Shown in pieces: positions 10,778 to 22,924 of a stretch of DNA of 64,000 bases; position 1 is the first letter of the stretch; each line of letters starts with the position of its first letter. This DNA comes from Phragmites australis (lineage: Eukaryota > Streptophyta > Magnoliopsida > Poales > Poaceae). The notes beneath the pieces were generated by a model, which searched no databases, had not been told where the DNA came from, and was given only the letters and a program-made list of their open reading frames with translations. Where the stretch lies: NCBI RefSeq assembly GCF_958298935.1, contig NC_084924.1, positions 24,773,819 to 24,837,818 of the forward strand, in the 5' to 3' direction. A program made the translations under genes and the position numbers.

Positions 10778-12480
10778 ATGAAGGAGAAAGAGAAAGGAGC
10801 TCAAATTCCATATGTGTATCCAAATGAATCTTCATATGTTTCAAGTCATTTCGTTAGAGCACCTTACTTCGATGGTATTCATTATGTAGCATGGAAGCAT
10901 AAAATGAAAATGCACTTGAAATCTATTAACCCTTCTATTTGGCGTATAGTGGAAAATATTTATCTAGTGTAGGTTTCAAACAAGGTCACCCCCAAGATGA
11001 TCAAAATGAACATAAGAATGCTCAAGTTGCAAATGCAATATTTAGCATGTTGAATGGAGATGAGTTCAACTAGGTAGAAGGTCTTAAGAGTGCCAAAGAA
11101 ATTTGGGACACATTCCGTGATGTTCATGAAGGCACTTCAAGCGTCCGAGATTCTAAGATTGAGATATTGAAGAGCAAGTTGGATCGTTTTGTCATAGACG
11201 ATGATGAGACACTGAGTGAAATGTAGAATTGCCTAAGACTCCTTGTTAATGAGATCAAGGGGCTTGGGTGCAAGAAGATGACTGACAACTTTATCGTCAA
11301 GAGGATGCTCTGAGCTATCACTCCAAGAAATGTCACATTAGTGAAACTCATCCGCGAGCAACAAGACTTGAATGATCTCACACCTCATGATGTACTTGGA
11401 GGAATACTAGCACATGAGTTGATGCAACAAGAGTCCAAGGAAGTTTATGATCTCACCAACCAAGGCTCAAGCTCAAAGAAACAAGATCTTGCCTTGAAAG
11501 CAAAAAGAGAAGTTGAATCATGCACAAGTGAAGATGAGAGTGAAGACCACCAAGGAAAGGAAGAAATAGCACTCTTTGTTAGAAGATTCAACAAGTTTCT
11601 CAAGAAGAGTTGTTACAACAAGGATGGTAGAAGAAAAGCTTTCGGCAAGTCTAAGGGAAGACATTCATTGAGAAGATGTTATGAGTGTGGTGAACCGGGT
11701 CACTTCATAGCCAATTGTCCAAACAAGAAGGACAAGAAAGATAGTAAGAAGTACCACAAGAAAGACAAGAGCAAGTATCACAAGAACTACAAAGGTCAAG
11801 CTCACATTGGTCAAGAGTGTGATTCCAACAACTCTGTCACCGACTCCAATGAGGATGAAGGTGTTGCAACTATTGCTTTTGCAACCATTTCACCGACTAA
11901 GTCATTATTCGATCACTCAAGCGATGACGAGGCAACCATTTGTCTTATGGCAAAAGGGTGCAATGTATTATCTGCTACAAAATCGTATAATATTGATGTT
12001 ACTAGTGAGAATGGTAGTAGTAGTGATAGTGATGATGACTTCATGATCATTTGAGTAAAAAAATCTTTACGTAGCATGTGTGAATTACTTGAGACAATAG
12101 AAGGTCAAGAGGAAACTCTCGAGAAGCAAGAAGAATTGCTCATCTTTGAAAAAGATAGAAACCTTAAACTCGAGAAGGACCTTGCTAAAGAGAGGGAGAA
12201 AAATGAAAATTGGATAAAATGCTTGAGTTAGCCAAAGCTTCAAATGCTAGTCTTGAGAATTCAAATGAAATAATTCAAGAGAAATTTGATTACTTAAATA
12301 GAGTTCATAAATCCCTTGAAGTTGAGTTTAAAATTATGAAGAATAGCACCTCCATTTCTAATGTGCATCTTGTTCTACTAGTGTCTCAAACAACATTGAT
12401 TGTTCTAGATACAAAGATATTGATATTAATGCTTGTGCTACTAACTCTAAATCTATGCAAGCATTAGCAAGCCAAAATGA
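10778..12480 (+). pseudogene. Sirevirus gag, broken
   Basis: The ATG at 10778 opens a frame with AQIPYVYPNESSYV and FDGIHYVAWKHKMKMHLKS, the usual gag start; it stops at 10970. The UBN2-like central part follows in shifted frames (KEIWDTFRDVHEG, ILKSKLDRF), with stops at about 11225 and 11312. A 237-codon open stretch at 11341-12054 holds LTPHDVLGGILAHE, an acidic Ser/Asp-rich segment and an intact CCHC zinc knuckle, CYECGEPGHFIANC, at 11677-11718, followed by a lysine-rich tail. A coiled-coil-like region (LENSNEIIQEKFDYLN) follows to about 12460. The zinc knuckle is complete, but several stops and frameshifts make the gene non-functional. Confidence 0.85.
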
Positions 12481-12481
12481 T

Positions 12482-12831
12482 AAGCATATGGGATTCCTTC
12501 ATAATGGTCTTTTAAAATGACACATGGGTAGTAAGTCTCTCAAGGAGTATCTTGGTTATCAAAGAAGAAACTTCAACCATGAAGGACTTTGATACTATCC
12601 TACCAAGGGAACAAAAGTTGAAACCTTGGTACAAAAGAAAGGATTCATCAACTTATAAGCTTATGGGACTCCTTCATAATGGTCTTTTAAAGCGACACAT
12701 GGGTAGTAAGGCCCTCAAGGAGTATCTTGGTTATCAAAGAAGCAACTTCAGCCATGAAGAGCTTCGATACTATCCTCCCAAGGGGAAGAAAGTTGAAACC
12801 TTGGTACAAAAGAAATTATTCATCAACTTTG
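12482..12831 (+). repeat. Tandem duplication, two copies of 175 bp
   Basis: The block starting AAGC-TATGGGA-TCCTTCAT at 12482 recurs at 12657. It includes ACACATGGGTAGTAAG, AGGAGTATCTTGGTTATC and TTGAAACCTTGGTAC. The spacing of 175 bp is not a multiple of three, so the duplication disrupts the reading frame between gag and protease. Confidence 0.88.
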
Positions 12832-15800
12832 TCAAAGACAATAGTATCCAAAACCATATTCATGCACCTTAAGCTACTTTTGATGCATCATATGTGCCTA
12901 AGAAAAATAGTCATGGTAGAAATGTTGCTAAGTATGTTGGTGTTAGACATAAGCACGTTTCTATTTAGAAATTAATTTGGGTACCAAAAGTGCTTGTGAC
13001 TAACTTGAAAGGACCCAAGCAAGTGTGGGTACCTAAAAATAGAAATTGATCTATTATTGTAAGATTGTACCTCTGGTGGAAGAAGTAGGGTAATCGATAG
13101 CAGTTGCACAAATCATATGACCGAAGAGAAATCAATGTTCTCATCAATTGACACAAGTGGATCATCACATGAGAATATTGTGTTTGGTGACAATGGCAAA
13201 GGAAAGGTAATGGGTTTAGGTAAAATTGCAATCTCAAACGACCTTTCCATATGAAATATTTTGCTTATAAAATCCTTGAACTACAATTTGATATTCGTAT
13301 CTCAATTATGTGAAATGGGATTCAATTGCTTATTTACCGATATTGATGTGACAATCTTTAGAAGAGATGATTCTTCAATAGTCTTCAAGGTTCATATGAA
13401 GGGTAAGCTTTATCTTGTGGATTTTTTATCGGATAAAGCAAGCCTTGAGGCTTGTTTGATGGCTAAATCAAGCATGGGTGGCTATGGCATCGTAGGATAG
13501 CCCATGCCAGTATGAGGAATCTTAACAAACTTCTAAAGGGTGAGAACATTTTGAGACTAACAAATGTTTCCTTTGAGAAAGATAGGATTTGTAGCGCATA
13601 TCAAGCCAAAGAGCAAATTGGAGCACTTCATCCCGGCAAGAACATCATGACAACCACAATACCTTTGGAGCTACTTCATATGGATCTTTTTGGTCCTATT
13701 GCTTACATAAGCATTGGCGGTAACAAATATGGATTAGTAATTATTGATGATTATTCTTGTTTCACTTGGGTGTTCCTTTTGCATGACAAGAGTGAACCTC
13801 AAGGAACATTCAAGAAATTTGCAATAAGAGCCCAAAATAAGTTCAACTTGAAGATCAAAAAAATTAGAAGTGACAACAAGAGTGAATTCAAGAACACTCA
13901 AATTGACAATTTCTTGATGGGGAAGGAATCAAGCATGAATTTTTGGCATACTACTCCCCTCAACAAACTGGGGTTATCGAAAGGAAGAACCGCACTGCTC
14001 ATTGAGACGGCAAGAACCAAACTTGATGAATACAAGATCTCCGATCTCTTTTGGGTGGAGGCCATCAATACTGCGTGTCACGTAACAAACCGGTTGTATC
14101 TTCACCAGATCTTGAAGAAAATATCATATGGGCTACTTACCGGTAACAACCAAATGTCTCATATTTTTATGTTTTCAAAAGTAAGTGTTTTATTCTCAAC
14201 AAGAAGCCAAAATCCTCCAAATTCTCTTCTAAAGTAGATGAAGGATTCTTGTTTGGATATGGATCAAATGCCTATGTATACCGTGTTTTCAACAAAATCA
14301 CTGGTTGTGTTGAAATCGCGCGTGATGTAACATTTGAGGAAACTAATAGCTCTCGAGTAGAGTATGTTGATCTTAATATTTTAGGTGATGAAGAAATTCC
14401 ATGTGAAGCAATCAAGAGGACGGCGATTGGTGAGATTCGACCACAAGAGCCTAAAGAAGATTCAAATTAATCTTCTTCATCAATTCAAGTGAAGCCTCCA
14501 ACCTCAAATCATGATCAAGAAAAACCCAATACATGCCTTGATCAAGATAAAGAAGATGAAGTTGAACCTCAATCACAAGTGCCACACCCTAGAATTCATC
14601 AAAGTGTGCAAAGAGGTCAGCCCGTGACAATATTCTTGGTGACACAAATAGGGGAGTCTCTACTAGATCTTGAGTTGCTAATTTTTGTGAATATTACTCT
14701 TTTTATCCTCTTTGGAACTTTTAAAGGTAGAAGACATACTCAAAGATCTAGATTAGGTGATGGCAATACAAGAAGAGTTGAACAACTTCAACTGAAACAA
14801 AGTATGGTCATTGGCGGAAAGGCCCAACCAAAACGTGGTCGGTACCAAATCGGTGTTCCGCAACAAGCAAGATGAAAATGGGATTGTGACAAGGAACAAG
14901 GCAAGGCTAGTTGCACAAGGCTTCACATAAATTGAAGGTTTAGACTTTGGTGAGACATATGCACCCGTTGCTAGATTAGAGTCAATGCGTATATTACATG
15001 CTTTTGCTACCCACCATGATTTCAAGCTTTATCAAATGGATGTGAAGAGTGCATTTCTCAATGAACCCATCACAAAATTGGTATATGGTTAACAACCTCC
15101 CAGGTTCGAGGATCCCAAATTCCCATCTCATGTCTATAAACTCCATAAGGCACTCTATGGGCTTAAACAAGCTCCTATCGCAATGTATGAGCGCCTTAAG
15201 GATTTTCTAGTCAAGAATGGCTTTGAAATTGGAAAAGTCGATACTACTCTCTTTACTAAAAAGCTTGATAATGATCTATTTGTGTGCTAAATATATATCG
15301 ATGATATTATATTTGGTTCTACTAACAAGTCTTTTAGTGATCAGTTTAGTAAAATGGACCAAGAGGTTCGAGATGTCGATGATGGGAGAGTTAAAGTTCT
15401 TTCTAGGATGTCAAATCAAGCAACTCAAGGAAGATACATTCATATGTCAAACCAAGTACATCAAGGATATGCTCAAGAGATTTGACATGGAGAATGCCAA
15501 GCCTATTCGTACTAATACAAACTAATAGACATCTCGACCTCAACAATGATAGTAAAACCGTAGATTAAAAGGTATACCATTTCATGATAGGCTCATTGAT
15601 TTATCTTTTGCATCTAGGCCCGATATTATGCTTAGTCTGTGCATGTGTGCAAGATTTCTAGCCGCTCTGAAGGAGTGTCACTTAGTCTGTTAAGAGAATT
15701 CTCCGATATCTAGTTCATATACCTAACCTAGGGTTTTAGTATCCTAAAAGTTTGAGTTTTAATCTCATTGGGTATCTGATGTGGATTATGCGGGTTGTAA

Positions 15801-16240
15801 AGTGGTTAGGAAGAGCACATTTGGTACATATCAATTCTTGGGTAGGTCTCTAGTGTCGTGGTCTTACAAGAAACAAAACTCCATAGCCCCATCAACCACT
15901 GAAGCGAAATATGTTTCTGCGGGTAGTTGTTGTACACAATTGCTTTGCATGAGGCGAACTTTGAAAGATTATGGAATTTATTTGAACAAAGTGCCTCTCT
16001 AGTGTGACAATGAAAGTGAAATCAAGATTGCTAACAATCCCATCCAATATTTCTAAACCAAGCACATAGATATCTGACACCACTTCCATCATAATCACTC
16101 CACAAAGGGAGACATAGACATATAACACATAAGGATGGAAAACAATTAGCGGATATCTTCACCAAGCCCCTAGATGAGCATAGGTTTTATGAGTTGAGAA
16201 ATGAGCTAAATATCCTAAATTCTCGAAATGTGGCTTGACC
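12832..16240 (+). pseudogene. Sirevirus pol: protease, integrase, reverse transcriptase, RNase H (broken)
   Basis: Domains occur in copia order. The gag-pol linker ends with VTNLKGPKQVWVPK near 13000-13040. The protease region (13080-13250) has IDSSCTNHMT, where the catalytic D-[ST]-G is altered to DSS. Pre-integrase and integrase (13260-14470) show LLHMDLFGP, IIDDYSCFTWVF and IRSDNKSEFKN; the catalytic aspartates are visible, but the region after them is frameshifted. Reverse transcriptase (14800-15530) has RLVAQGF, YAPVARLESMR, QMDVKSAFLN, LYGLKQAP and the YIDDI active site near 15293-15310. RNase H (15780-16240) has PSTTEAKYVSAGSC and ends in ELRNELNILNSRNVA. At least ten in-frame stops or shifts are present, so it cannot supply enzymes. 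Confidence 0.88.
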
Positions 16241-17480
16241 CCTTGCATACAATGTTTGCATATTTGCATATAAGTTTGAACCAATATGGTGAACATATCT
16301 TGGCAGCGTGTTGTTCTCTAAATGAGCATACAAAAACCACATGACATGAAGAAATTGATATTTTTGCAAAAAAAAGGTGACCCTTGGGTATCTTATGCGC
16401 AAAATGTGAATCAAGTTATAAGGGATCTCATTCTAAATGAATTTTGGTACTAGTACAATATTTGGATTCATACAAGATCAATCTCTAAGTCAATTCACCA
16501 TTATTGGTTCCATTTGCTCTTTTGACTGCTTGTCGGATTCATTGGTTCATCTTCATACCAATTTATCCATTACGATCTTCGAATCATGTTGATCCGCTTG
16601 AGATTATAGCTTTGATTGCTTCTGTGTTCGCTAATCACAAATGGAAAAACATCCAAAGTGTTCGGTTGATCAACCTCTCTAAAAGCCCTTCCAAATCTCA
16701 GTTTCAAATCCTTCAAAAACCTCTGTTTTGCTGAAAATTTGCAGATATCTGAATATCCGGTGCCTCAGACCAGAACATCCGATCATTTAAAACTCCTAGA
16801 TTCTCCCCTCAAAAAATCACTATATCGGAACTTCTAATTTATACATCAGAACTTTCGATCTTTAGTCTTTCTAGAAATTTACATGTATTGGAACTTCCGA
16901 TCCTATGACCGGAACTTCCGATGTGTGAAAGTTAACATCACCATTTACCCTTGGTGAAACATTTTCCTCCTCATTCTATCACTCCCACTGTTGCCTCTCA
17001 CCTTGGTCTTGTGCTCCACCGGCGACCGGACCTTCCAAGCCATTGGAACCTCTGGTTCTTACTCCGATTTGGGTTCTCTCTCATCCCGAGCATTTGATTC
17101 CTTTCCGAATCAATGTTCTTCTCCAGTGTGTGCTCTCCCTCAAGGTACCTTCGTCCCCTTCTAGGATTTTATTGAAATCTTAAGTCTCTTGTGAATCCCT
17201 TCGATGGTAGTACAACATGTGGTCCTTAGATGTTGGATCTATACTCATCTCTCATAGTTGTTGGTAAAAATCATAGAAATCTTGATTTTAGTGCTGGACT
17301 ATGAAAGTTGGAACTTCCAGTCAGGGACATCGGAACTTCCAATCCATGTCAGAACTTTCGATTAATCCAGTCGGAACTCTCGATCTTCACTGATTTCAAC
17401 ACTAATGTCTAGATTTTCTTCAGATCTTCTTTCTCTTGATCCCAAGTCTTTACGCATACCTATCTATCTCAAGATCAGTA
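16241..17480 (+). other. Noncoding leader between Sirevirus pol and the additional ORF
   Basis: About 1.2 kb without a recognisable coding frame. The second half repeats short motifs of the form GGAACTTCCGAT or CAGAACATCCGAT (16755, 16820, 16890, 16910, 17310, 17330, 17350). They resemble the AAGTTCCGAT repeats in U3 of the same element's LTR. A pyrimidine-rich stretch precedes the ORF start. It may be an untranslated leader or a promoter region for the env-like ORF. Confidence 0.55.
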
Positions 17481-18934
17481 ATGGAAGGTGGACATGTTTA
17501 TGAGAGGCGGATCAAAGCTAGAACCAATTCATCTCAACCGGAAAGCTCAAGACAAAAAAAGAACAAAAAAGGAAGCAACGATCGGGGTAGAAATCTAAAT
17601 CCAGCTATGACCGGAATTGAGCAAAGCCCTCAAACTGCTAATGTTGGTAGAGGTGATTCTCTACCACCTAGAAGACGTGGTACCTCTAGTGCTCAGGAAG
17701 AAACTAAGAAATATGTTGAGATGGAGCTACAAGAGGAGATTGGACTCTTGAGGATGCACGTGCCTGATGGAGCTAATAATCACTCAAGGCATTGCATCAG
17801 CTTCATGGGCAGATCCATTGTTCTCAAGAAGAAAAGGGAATCAAATCCTTTTGAGTTTAATAGGTTCTCCATTGATAATAATTTTTGGACCTCGTTTCAG
17901 CTGGATTACTATGAATTAGTGATTCTTCCCATGAAGTATCCCACATCTCGTATGCAGTGGATTGATTGGAGCTACATGGAGAGCCAAGATAATGACATCT
18001 TTAATGATGTGATTGCAGCTTATGAGTTTCATAATCTAAAGGTATCATGGCATTTGAATATCCTTGGTGTGAAGAAGTTGTTGCCTAGTTTTATGCTACC
18101 TATTATGTTGATCATGATGCTGCAAGGACTATCTATTTGATGACAAATGGTACATGGTACAAGATCAAATATTCAGCATTTGCTAGACTTTTGGGTTTCA
18201 CTGTAGATGATCATCGCAACACCGACAAAATCCATAATGAAAATTGTTATGAAGACAAAAGAGATGCAGTTCATGTATGATATGGATAAAGAATACAAGC
18301 TTGGAAAAATAGAAAGTCTTCTTCCTTTTTATGCTTATTTTAACACGATGGTGAGAAAGATAATTGCACCTAAAGATGGAGATGCCAACAATATTCTTTC
18401 TTATACTAGGAACTTGCTTGCAAAAATGAAGGGTAACACAAAGTTTTATGTGTTTAACTTCATTTAGGAGTTTTTCTTTACCTCTCTTGATCCTAAGATA
18501 GGATGTGGCTATACATCTTATTACATGTTTATGGTTGAAAAAGTCACCAACCTCACTTTTCACAAGTGAAGCACTCAAGACTACAAATAAGGGTGATTAA
18601 GCGTGTTCGTTGTTCTCCCAGTGCGGACTCACCACCATCAGAATCGGCTTCTTTTTCCTCCACCCTTTAGGTCTTAAAGTCCATCTTTTGCTTATGTAAG
18701 AGTACTTCTGTGAGTGTTCAAAAGGATAGGGTTGCTAGGAAGAAGCTCACTACGAGAGTCAAGGAGATCCACAGGCACCTAGATATTCAGCCACCTTACT
18801 CTCCCGATGGTTTTGAGGTTGAGGACAGTGATGAGGATGTGATAGAAAATCCTTTCAATACAGTTCCTGCTCATGCTTTTACTTCTGAGTCCAATGGAGA
18901 TGAGGATAGTGACAAGGAGGACCACGATGAGTAG
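17481..18934 (+). pseudogene. Sirevirus additional (env-like) ORF, frameshifted
   Basis: Many Sireviruses carry an extra gene between pol and the 3' LTR, often called env-like; its role is unknown. The likely start is the ATG at 17481 (MEGGHVYERR); an upstream open stretch lacks an ATG. The N-terminus is Lys/Arg/Ser-rich, followed by acidic and charged helical sequence. A one-base loss near 18090 moves the frame to one reading FYATYY, GTWYKIKYSAFARLLGF and later LPFYAYFN, KIIAPKDGDANNILSYTRNLL. The last part (18710-18934) is an acidic Asp/Glu-rich tail ending HDE. No clear signal peptide or fusion motif was seen. It is followed by polypurine tracts, as expected for a Sirevirus 3' end. Confidence 0.65.
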
Positions 18935-18977
18935 ACCACTATCTTAGCTTCTTTATTCTTTTTGGTGCCTTGATGCC

Positions 18978-18990
18978 AAAGGGGGAGAGA
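18978..18990 (+). promoter_or_regulatory. Polypurine tract of the plus-strand Sirevirus
   Basis: AAAGGGGGAGAGA follows CTTGATGCC, a known conserved Sirevirus 3' context. A second purine run, ATATAGGGGGAAC, is at 19298-19310. Multiple polypurine tracts are a Sirevirus trait. The 3' LTR expected next is absent: Tat LTR sequence begins at 19378. Confidence 0.75.
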
Positions 18991-19377
18991 AAAGCTCAAT
19001 TATATCTTAGGACATCTTCGTTTCGTTTCCATTGTTGCCAGTCAGACTTGTTTTATATATTGAACGTAGTTTAATGTGTTGTAAGAACTTTATTGTGCTA
19101 GTGTGATGTAATGTCCTACTCTTATATATTGTGGATGCTATATCATATGTCATATGTTTAATTATGTTTTATACTATGTGAGGTATCATATCATATGCAA
19201 TTTCTTTTGATGTATGTGAGATGACATGCTCTATATATTCATACTCTCTTATGCCAATATCGCACATGTTCACACTTTTATACTCACGGATGCAAAGATA
19301 TAGGGGGAACTTTCACAAAATTTTCTTTCAAGATGTGCATTTGTTTTTTTCAAAAATAAATTTCATGCAATGCACAC
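18991..19377 (+). other. Sirevirus 3' noncoding end, cut by Tat element A
   Basis: No gene. AT-rich sequence with the second polypurine tract runs to 19377, where the Tat LTR begins. The missing Sirevirus LTR suggests insertion plus deletion. Confidence 0.55.
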
Positions 19378-20310
19378 TGTTGAGGGAAAATAAACCAGCA
19401 TGAGGATAATGGTTGAAGATTACCATCCAGGTCCCTTCGGAGCCTTGATCTCCGAACCCTCAGTTAAAAGTTGAACCTCCAAAGTCATCAGATCCCTTCA
19501 CGTTACCTCTTCATACCCGCGAAGCCTTCCCTTGGCTTAACTGGCTCGGTCTTCCGAAGCCTCAGCCTCCCCAAAACCCGACCTCTCGAAGCCTTGGTCC
19601 CCCGAAGCTTCGGCCTCCTGGAGCCCTGGCCTTCCGAAGTCCTGCTTCCCAAAGCTTTCACCTCCCAGTTCCATGCCTCCCGAGGCCCCCGCCTCAGGCT
19701 GCTCGGGTCGCCTTCCCGAAGGCTACAAGTTGAGTCAGCAGGCCTTGGGAAAGATCTGCCAAAAGGGGATCATCGGTCGTGCTTTTCCTGCAAGGAAGTG
19801 ATCGGCATTAAAAGCCTATACTGATGGACACCGCTCTGACACTCCGGTGTAATGGAGGCTATCCTGACACCTCTGACAGTGCGGCACCAGGCTTCAATTG
19901 ACGACCAGCTCACCACACTCCCGGGGGCAGGCACCACGACAATTACCACGGTGGATATTTATCTCCATCGAAAGGGTAGAAAGTAGTTATCCGGGATAAG
20001 GCCTAGCAATTCGTTCAGATCCCAGATATTCGTACATTATGATAACTTGTACGCCAAGCTACGCACGGCCCTATAAATAGGGGGCCATGGTCATCTGGGC
20101 GGAAGAGGATGGGCAAGATAGCGAAAAAGACACAGAGGTTAAAATACACCAAGTCACGTTGTGATACTCCTCCCAAAGCGATCTATTTTTTCTACCATCA
20201 ATACATTTGTGGTGTTCCTTCCTCCTAAACTTCGTCTTTAAGCTTGAGTCTCCTCCTTAGAAGAAACTCTCGCCGTACTTGCTAGGGCAAGACGAACTCT
20301 TGCTCCAACA
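19378..20310 (+). repeat. 5' LTR of Tat-type gypsy element A
   Basis: The LTR begins TGTTGAGGGAAAATAAACC and ends CTTGCTCCAACA, giving TGTTG/CAACA terminal inverted repeats and 933 bp. A same-family LTR occurs in opposite orientation at 32208-33142. U3 is GC-rich with repeated CTTCCGAAGCCT-type palindromes (about 19540-19720). TATA is at 20072-20079. A gag remnant follows, so this is the 5' LTR. Confidence 0.88.
20072..20079 (+). promoter_or_regulatory. TATA box of Tat LTR A
   Basis: TATAAATA sits in CCCTATAAATAGGGGGCC. The corresponding site in LTR B is mutated to TGTAAATAG. Confidence 0.65.
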
Positions 20311-20410
20311 ACGCGTCGTCCATGGGGATCTCGAACACATAAGTGCTAAGAGAGGTAAGAATCCACCAAGAAAATAGCCAAAGGGTTAGCTAAAACCGCC
20401 ATACCCACCG

Positions 20411-21250
20411 TTGCAAGCATGCAACCATATGCATGGCTGTCTCAGCCATACACTCTGTATGCATGATCCAGCCCCACTGCCGTGTGGGACGGCGTTCCTC
20501 CAACCTTGGCCAACTCAGAACCCTACATCTGTACAGGAACTTCAGACGGTACGGAGGCCTTCCATCATCTACACGACGAAGACCTCACCGCCTCAGGAGA
20601 GGATGTAGTCGAAGCCACAGCCAAGCAGGTCACCTTCCAATGGTTCTGGGTGGTCCAACCCAGGAGTACTCCCACCTGGGCTTGGTCCCCAGGTATCCCC
20701 TCTGACCACACCTGGGATACCCTGAGCGAGCCAACATCTTCGGAAAGTCTTTCCACCCAGCATCTCAGGCGAAAGAGGGTTCCAAGGAGACAGAGGGCTC
20801 TGGGATGCACGGACCCTGCCAGCGCCTCCGACGCCACCTTCGCAACGCCAATCGTGCGCAAGGAACCCCAAGCCCACCACGTCCGCGGAGGCATAGTCAG
20901 ACCCACTTCGGCCCCAAAAGCTGGTTCACCAGGCAGCCTCGATGGTCTCTCAAAGGTGAAGGAGACCCTGGGGAAACCACATGCTCTGGGACACACCACC
21001 TTCGGCAGTGATCCCAATGACAACTCCAAGCTTCGGCGCCCCTGCAAGCACATAGGTGCATCCTGCACGGACCAGGGTGCCGCCACAACACCAATGACTG
21101 TCGCACCCTCATGACCTTCTGGGAGGAATACCTCAGAAGGCAAGCAGAATACCTGGCCACAGAAGGAGTAGGCGAACAACAACGTAGGGTTTGGAGGCCT
21201 GGGGCCAACTCCCAAGCAAATCCCCGGTCCCTCAACCCTGCACCAACACT
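20411..21250 (+). pseudogene. Tat-type gag remnant of element A
   Basis: A GC-rich region downstream of the LTR holds a decayed gag. The clearest sign is a nucleocapsid-like knuckle, C-I-L-H-G-P-G-C-R-H-N-T-N-D-C-R-T, at 21058-21106, like the CxxHGxxxHxxxxC motif of Tat gag. A charged segment with EEYLRRQAEYLATEGVGEQQ follows at 21118-21180. Upstream frames are broken, and the 210- and 216-codon open stretches on either strand are mostly GC-driven. Protease, RT and integrase are absent, so the element lost its pol. Confidence 0.6.
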
Positions 21251-21829
21251 ACCGACCCTACTACTAACGGTACCACACCCAGCAATGAGAACTGAGTCGG
21301 GGACACACCGTCGCCATACTTCGGACGGGGTACCCCCAGAGCCAGCAGTGGCTAAGGGCCAAGGCCGTCGAGGACCACCTCTCCCGATCAGCCTTCGACT
21401 ATGGCTCCAACATGCTATCGCCAAGCTCCAGACGGATTACCTCCAGGGCTGGGTAATGGCTAAAGGCTGAGGGGGTCAAGCACCGCCTCTCCTAGCCTAG
21501 CCACTGGCTTCAAGGCCACCAAGCCTCGCAATAGAAGCCTTATTCCTACAGTACACCCACTATTAACTACCAAATATTTTACCTAGTAAACTATCTTTCA
21601 TAGGGCCAAGTTAGAGTCTGTTGGAGGCCTCCAACCTTACTGCTAGAAGTTTTTTTGAAATAGATAGCCACTAGGTAGAAGCAGTAGAACTTAAGTTACA
21701 TTCTCATTTAGCATGAACAGTTATATAACCTAGCTATGTTTTATGCTACAACTAGCTTCTTATTTCCAACAGTAGACCACAAAACTTATCTAGTATAACC
21801 ATGCAAAATCCCTACACTCCCGCAGACGC
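21251..21829 (+). other. Element A internal sequence without recognisable coding
   Basis: GC-rich to about 21500, with AAGGGCCAAGGCCGTCGAGGA-like text resembling one unit of the downstream 108-bp array at about 21355-21480. An AT-richer stretch follows to 21800. No gene was recognised. Confidence 0.4.
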
Positions 21830-22765
21830 ATCGTGCCTAGGTCACATGGGGGGCGGGTCTACCTAGTTTTCCTGGAAGGCATTGTGCGGCCTCAGAAGTG
21901 TAGTTGCTACTTATCAAGGGATTTCCTTGATAGACTGTGTTGCGGTGCCACCCATAGGACATCTTCGGGTAGCGTGACAAGCCCACGTACCGCGGACGTA
22001 GCATGCCTAGGTCACCGGAAAGGCAAGATTGCCTAGATTTCCTGGAAGGCATTGCGTAGTCTCGGTAGACAGTGAGGCCCACACACCACGGGCACCGCTT
22101 ATGCCTAGGTCACCTGCAAGGCAGATTATGCCCAGGGTGCCCTGGAAGTGACTTGTATAGCCTCGGGTGTCAAAGCCATGCCCCGGGGGATGTCCTCGGT
22201 GGCAGAGTTGCGGTGCTCCAAGGAATGCTGTCGCAAGGAATACTCGTTGCACAACATGCCTACACACCGCGAGCGTAGCATGCCTGCGTCACCTGGAAAG
22301 CAAGACTGTCTAGGTCTCCTGGAAGGTATTGTGTAGCCTCGATAGTGTGTAGATGCCGGTTATCAAGGGACTTCCTTGGTAATGTAGTTGTGGCGCCCCC
22401 GGGGGATTTCTCCGAAGGTGTGACAAGCCCACGCACCAATAAGCATTCCTTGCCTAAACCCAAGGTCACTTGAAAAGGTATCCCGGAGGGTAGGCTTTGC
22501 CCTGGTAGGAAGTGGAGCCCACTCACCACGGGCATAGCATGCCTAGGTCACCTGGAAGGCAAGAGTGCCTAGGCTTCCTGGATGGTATTGTGTAGCCTAT
22601 ATAGTGTGTGGACGCCGCATATCAGGGGACTGCCCTGATGTGAGGATGCGGTGCTCTGAGGAATGCTATCGAAAGGAATCCTCTCTGCATTACATGCTTA
22701 TATACTACGGGTGCCGCTTGTGCCTATGTCACCTGCATGGCAGATTATGCCCAGGGTGACTCAAA
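21830..22765 (+). repeat. Degenerate tandem repeat array, 3' region of element A
   Basis: The motif GCCTAGGTCACCTGGAAGGCA recurs in varied form at about 21835, 22007, 22090, 22281, 22539 and 22720. It is accompanied by CCTGGAAGGCATTGTGTAGCCT and TATCAAGGGACTTCCTTGG. Units differ in length, with some larger blocks repeating after about 530-630 bp. Open frames in it are repeats, not genes. Confidence 0.8.
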
Positions 22766-22924
22766 CACGTATGGTAAAAGGTAAAATCATTACCCTACAA
22801 TCTCCGTTAAATACACATTTCATACATCATTTTATGAGTGTTATACTAACATTTAATAAAAGCCCATGCTTCGTGGCACTGGAAACATAGTGGAAACCTC
22901 AACTATCCATTGCAGAGACCGCAA

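Noticed and set aside
20482..21215. 210- and 216-codon frames on opposite strands as complete genes
   Set aside because: Both are GC-driven; only the gag zinc-knuckle text in another frame is supported.
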